From DAISJM01 sp036821485 (GTDB lineage Bacteria > Verrucomicrobiota > Kiritimatiellia > CAIQIC01 > JAGNIJ01): DNA of 30,372 nucleotides. Under the pieces are notes generated by a model. The model made no database searches. It saw only the letters and a list, made by a program, of their open reading frames with translations, and had not been told where the DNA came from. The DNA lies in the NCBI GenBank assembly GCA_036821485.1, contig DAISJM010000039.1:1-30372 (forward strand). Reading direction: 5' to 3'. The translations under genes were made by a program, and so were the position numbers. Below, one piece after another: positions 27,401 to 30,372 of the stretch. Within the stretch, counting starts at the first letter, position 1. The number at the start of each line of letters is the position of its first letter.

Positions 27401-30018
27401 GACAGCCACGGTGTCGACGGTGAGCGGCACGACGAATATCGCGGCGACAGTCCCCAGCATGCCTTCCGGGTCGAACTACGTCTGGTCCACATTCATGTAC
27501 CCGACGAATGCCGTCGATGCCTGGCAGGAGCGCATTGGGTCGGATGACACATTCCGGTTCAACGAACTCGGGATCGGAGTCGAACCCGAAACGATGGTCA
27601 CGTTGGTCGGGCCGCAGACCACCAGCAGCGTATTCCAGCTCTACTCCGATGCCGGCACGCTGGCCGGATCGAGTATCTACACATGGCAGGGCGCGGTCGC
27701 GACGTTCAACGGGAACTACGCTGATGCCACGGCGCCGGAAGGGGCGATGAGTTTCTTCACGACGGGTACCTCGTGGCAAGGGTGGGGCATATTCAAGACG
27801 ACCAACCTTGCGGCGTATTCAAATGGGTACCTGAAGTTCTCGGCCAAGAGTACCACCCAGTTGAAGGTCGACCTGGAAGGCCCTCAGAATACGAAGGGGA
27901 CCGTGTACATCACTTCGACCACGAACCAGTGGCGCGAATTCATCTTGCCGATCACGAGTTTTGCAAACATCCGGATCACTAACATGTACGGGCTGTTTGA
28001 GATCACCGGCGAGTCGGCAGCATCCTTCTATGTGGACAACGTGCGATGGGAATTGACCGCAACGCCTCCGAACCAAGCGCCGGTGGTGAGTGCGGGTCTC
28101 GCCCAGACGATCACGCTGCCTTCGACGGCGACACTGGCGGGGACGGCGACAGACGACGGGCTGCCGTCGAACAGGCTGACGGTCGCTTGGACGAAGGTGA
28201 GCGGGCCGGGGACGGTAACGTTCACCAACGCGGCGACGGCGAACACGCGGGCGAGCTTCTCGACGAACGGCGTGTACGTGCTGCGGCTGACGGCGAATGA
28301 TACAGCCCTGAGCACAAGCGATGATATCCAGATCACGGTCAACGCTGCTGCGCCGGTGAACCAGGCGCCGGTGGTCAATGCGGGCGTAGACCAGACGATC
28401 ACGCTGCCTTCGACGGCGACACTGGCGGGGACAGCGACGGACGACGGACTGCCGTCGAACAGGCTGACGGTCGCTTGGACGAAGGTGAGCGGGCCGGGGA
28501 CGGNNNNNNNNNNNNNNNNNNNNNNNNNNNNNNNNNNNNNNNNNNNNNNNNNNNNNNNNNNNNNNNNNNNNNNNNNNNNNNNNNNNNNNNNNNNNNNNNN
28601 NNNTGGTCAATGCGGGCGTAGACCAGACGATCACGCTGCCTTCGACGGCGACACTGGCCGGGACAGCGACGGACGACGGGCTGCCGTCGAACAGGCTGAC
28701 GGTCGCGTGGACGAAGGTGAGCGGGCCGGGGACGGTAACGTTCACGAATGCAGCTACGGCGAACACGCGGGCAAGCTTCTCGACGAACGGTGTGTATGTG
28801 CTGCGGCTGACGGCGAGCGATACGGCCTTGAGCCGGACGGATGATGTGCAGGTCACTGTGAACGCGGCTGTGACAACAAATCAACTGGCGGATCTGACGT
28901 TGACGTCGCTGGCGGTGACTCGTCCAGCGGACGCCGGGATGAAGACGTTCACGGCGTGCAGCTTCAACATCGTGAACAATGGCCCGACCGCGCTGACGTC
29001 GGAGTGGGTGATGGTTTACTACTACCTGTCTTCTGACACGACCTTCGGAAACAGCGATGACCGGAAGATCGGGGACACCGGGTTCACCCTGTCGATCGCT
29101 TCGGGCGGAACCTACCCGATCGTTTTGACCGGGCTCGGCTTGACCAACATGGTGGATGAATGGACGCAGAGCCTGGTGGGTTCGGGCACTTACTACATAT
29201 TTGCCAAGGTATTCCTGCCAGACGGGACGCCTGTTGATTCCGCACCGGGTAATGACTACACGCGGAGTGCATCCTTCACGTTTGCTCCGTTGCCGGCTGA
29301 CCTGACGCTGTACAACATGGCAGTAACACGGCCGACGGACGCGACCCTGCGCACGTTCACGGCATGCAGTTTCACCATCGTCAATAACGGGTCGGCCACG
29401 ATTACGAACGAGTGGATCATGATAGACTACTATCTCTCCACCGATACGACCTTTGGAAATGCCGATGACGTCAAGATCGGGGACACGGGGATGACCTTGT
29501 CAATGAGTCCAGGGTCGGGCTGGAACATCTCCCTGAGCGGGACGGGGTTGTCGAACATGTCGCGCTTCTGGACCGAGAACCCTCTTGCCGGTGGCAACTA
29601 CTACGTATTTGCGAGAGTCCGGGTGCCGGACGAATCGCCGTATGATCCCACGCCGGGCAACGACTATGGGCGGACCACCTCCACGATCTCCTACGTGCCC
29701 GAGGTCACACTGACGGTGAATGCCGCCACGTATACGGGCGGGAGCATCTCGGCGGCAGGGGATGCGGATTGGTTCAAGTTCACGGTTGCCACGACCGGTA
29801 CGGTCACCATCGACACGTTGGCAGGGACCCTCAAGGACAACTACATGTACCTGTACGGGCCGAACAACACGACCACGCTGATCGAGGCAGACGACGACGA
29901 CGGTACCGGATATATGGCGAGGATTGTCCGCTCGTTGTCGCCCGGTACGTACCATGTGAGGGTTCGAGCCTACTATGCCACGGCGAAGGGCACGTACACG
30001 ATTCGTGTCACCCAGTAG
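21474..30018 (+). CDS. Second giant secreted GH42-like protein with PKD-like repeats and PPC-like tail (interrupted by an assembly gap)
   Basis: A signal peptide ending near VVSVEA precedes a GH42-like barrel closely related to that of the giant at 10288, with likely acid/base Glu196 (GNEYGYLGLWSG) and nucleophile Glu367 (VYSETGF). The middle follows the same module order without the extra insertions: a binding module inside a GH42-middle-like domain, a concanavalin-like module (about 1168-1362) inside a Rossmann-like domain, a second concanavalin-like module, and one C-terminal sandwich unit. Then come 96-residue PKD-like repeats (NQAPVV...TLPSTATLAGT), two 136-residue CARDB-like repeats (from 28888 and 29296) and a final PPC-like domain (DADWFKFTVAT to the end). 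The 100 N at 28504-28603 shift the downstream frame. A true gap of 156 bp, or 156 plus multiples of 288, restores one open frame of at least about 2866 residues. The ATG follows AGGGGGAG. Confidence 0.86.
28071..28358 (+). repeat. PKD-like repeat, first copy (288 bp)
   Basis: This unit encodes one 96-residue beta-sandwich-like repeat beginning NQAPVVSAGLAQTITLPST. The next copy starts exactly 288 bp later. Within the family, PKD-like domains are spacers or mediate binding in secreted proteins. Confidence 0.88.
28359..28503 (+). repeat. PKD-like repeat, second copy, cut by the gap
   Basis: This copy is nearly identical at the DNA level to the first and stops at the N run. The 132 bases at 28372-28503 match those after the gap at 28604-28735 with three differences by eye, which explains why assembly failed here. 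Confidence 0.88.
28504..28603. other. Assembly gap (100 N)
   Basis: Exactly 100 N, most likely a placeholder for unknown length. Repeat phase predicts a real length of 156 bp plus zero or more extra 288-bp units. Confidence 0.97.
28604..28878 (+). repeat. PKD-like repeat, last copy, after the gap
   Basis: This resumes in the same repeat phase at TGGTCAATGCGGGCGTAGAC and continues in frame into the CARDB-like repeats. Its last third (SDTALSRTDDVQVTVNAAV) has drifted from the first copy, as expected for a terminal unit. Confidence 0.85.
28888..29700 (+). repeat. Two CARDB-like repeats of 136 residues
   Basis: LADLTLTSLAVTRPAD and PADLTLYNMAVTRPTD start units exactly 408 bp apart. Both contain VNNG, SSDTTFGNSDD or STDTTFGNADD, KIGDTG and PGNDY. 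They resemble CARDB-type beta sandwiches found in secreted proteins. They are clearly diverged at the DNA level, unlike the PKD-like repeats before them. Confidence 0.8.
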
Positions 30019-30049
30019 GGTGCAGGGGGTTCATCACTGACAGATCGAG

Positions 30050-30084
30050 GAAGACCGCCGCCATGCGTGTGCCGGGCGGTCTTC
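30050..30084. terminator. Inverted repeat between convergent genes
   Basis: GAAGACCGCC (30050-30059) and GGCGGTCTTC (30075-30084) form a perfect 10-bp stem with a 15-base loop. It lies between the second giant gene and the convergent partial gene, and its right arm ends at the first base of the latter's stop codon. No clear T run follows, so termination is likely but not certain. Confidence 0.55.
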
Positions 30085-30372
30085 TACGGTCCCGCAATCA
30101 ATTCGGCATCGTCGAACTTGATGCAGCCCTCGCGGCCGCCGCCTTGGCGGGGCTTGACGGCGATAAGAACTCTGACGCCGGTTTCCTGGTTGGTGCCGCT
30201 GACCATGAGCTTGGTCCACGTGCCGTTCCGCAGTTCGTCGAGGGGGAAAACGCGGGCATTGATCAATGAACCGCCCATCATACGCTCGATCCGCAGCTCC
30301 ACGGATTCCACGTTGGTATCGGGGTCCTTGAAGGCGTACACCGAGAAGGTCAGGTTGGCACCAGCGGGCGTG
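30084..30372 (-). CDS. Partial small carbohydrate-binding-like protein (C-terminal part, cut by window edge)
   Basis: Read from the right edge, the frame gives TPAGANLTFSVYAFKDPDTN, then VELRIERMMGG, ARVFPLDELRNG, TKLMVSGTNQETGVRVLIAV and IKFDDAELIAGP, ending at a TAG. This aligns along its whole visible length with residues about 108-197 of the protein at 20599-21231 (VTFSIYVSKDKDTN, FVELRIEKLNGDG, LKFDEAEVTVG), so it is a paralogue. The start and presumably a signal peptide lie outside the window; a GTG at 30341 is internal. It converges with the second giant gene, so the two small binding-protein genes flank that giant in opposite orientations. Confidence 0.85.
   Translation of the reverse strand, partial: TPAGANLTFSVYAFKDPDTNVESVELRIERMMGGSLINARVFPLDELRNGTWTKLMVSGTNQETGVRVLIAVKPRQGGGREGCIKFDDAELIAGP

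Noticed and set aside
28604..28856. Apparent stop at 28842-28844 ending the second giant protein early
   Set aside because: It is reached only by reading through the 100 N in the wrong frame. The repeat phase shows that the correct frame continues to 30018.
28071..28878. CRISPR-like array because of regular near-identical repeats
   Set aside because: The repeats are 288 bp, coding, in frame and without spacers.
28717..30018. Separate gene starting at 28717
   Set aside because: The GTG lies inside a repeat unit with no ribosome binding site, and the protein begins mid-domain. It is the tail of the upstream gene.

Overview
The window looks like chromosomal DNA of a GC-rich, Gram-negative polysaccharide degrader. 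I suspect a PVC-group bacterium (Kiritimatiellota, Verrucomicrobiota or Lentisphaerota). That placement is inference: it rests on giant secreted multi-modular glycoside hydrolases, a LacI regulator beside a secreted GH2 enzyme, and a Thermus-type PyrE. No rRNA, tRNA, CRISPR array, integrase or transposase was seen. A run of 100 N (28504-28603) marks an assembly gap.

Layout. (1) 5-3127 (+): secreted GH2 enzyme with a C-terminal discoidin-like domain, convergent with a LacI-family regulator (3173-4177, -). (2) 4233-8489 (-): five glycosyltransferase genes, four of them chained by 4-bp ATGA stop/start overlaps, probably one operon for a surface glycan. (3) 8624-9869 (+): a shikimate-kinase-family P-loop kinase and orotate phosphoribosyltransferase, with TTCCAA/TTGGAA palindromes between them. 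(4) 9870-10287: intergenic region with short palindromes, a promoter-like pair, several hairpins and a terminator-like stem, i.e. a candidate structured RNA or leader. (5) 10288-20328 (+): a 3346-residue secreted GH42-like protein. (6) 20599-21231 (+): a small secreted carbohydrate-binding-like protein behind a strong promoter carrying two palindromes. (7) 21474-30018 (+): a second GH42-like giant, at least about 2866 residues, broken by the gap inside near-identical 288-bp repeats. (8) 30084 to the right edge (-): the C-terminal part of a paralogue of the small protein in (6).

How the parts fit. The GH2 enzyme, the two giants and the small binding proteins all start with signal peptides or, for the last one, are cut before the start; they look like an extracellular system that binds and cleaves a galactose- or related sugar-containing polymer. 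The most unusual feature is the architecture of the giants. Aligning them by eye shows that the first contains extra complete beta-sandwich modules inserted inside other modules, at four sites. At two of these the host module itself appears to sit inside a Rossmann-like domain, giving three levels of nesting. The second giant has the uninterrupted form at the three sites where the two can be compared, and instead carries a tandem-repeat tail ending in a PPC-like domain.
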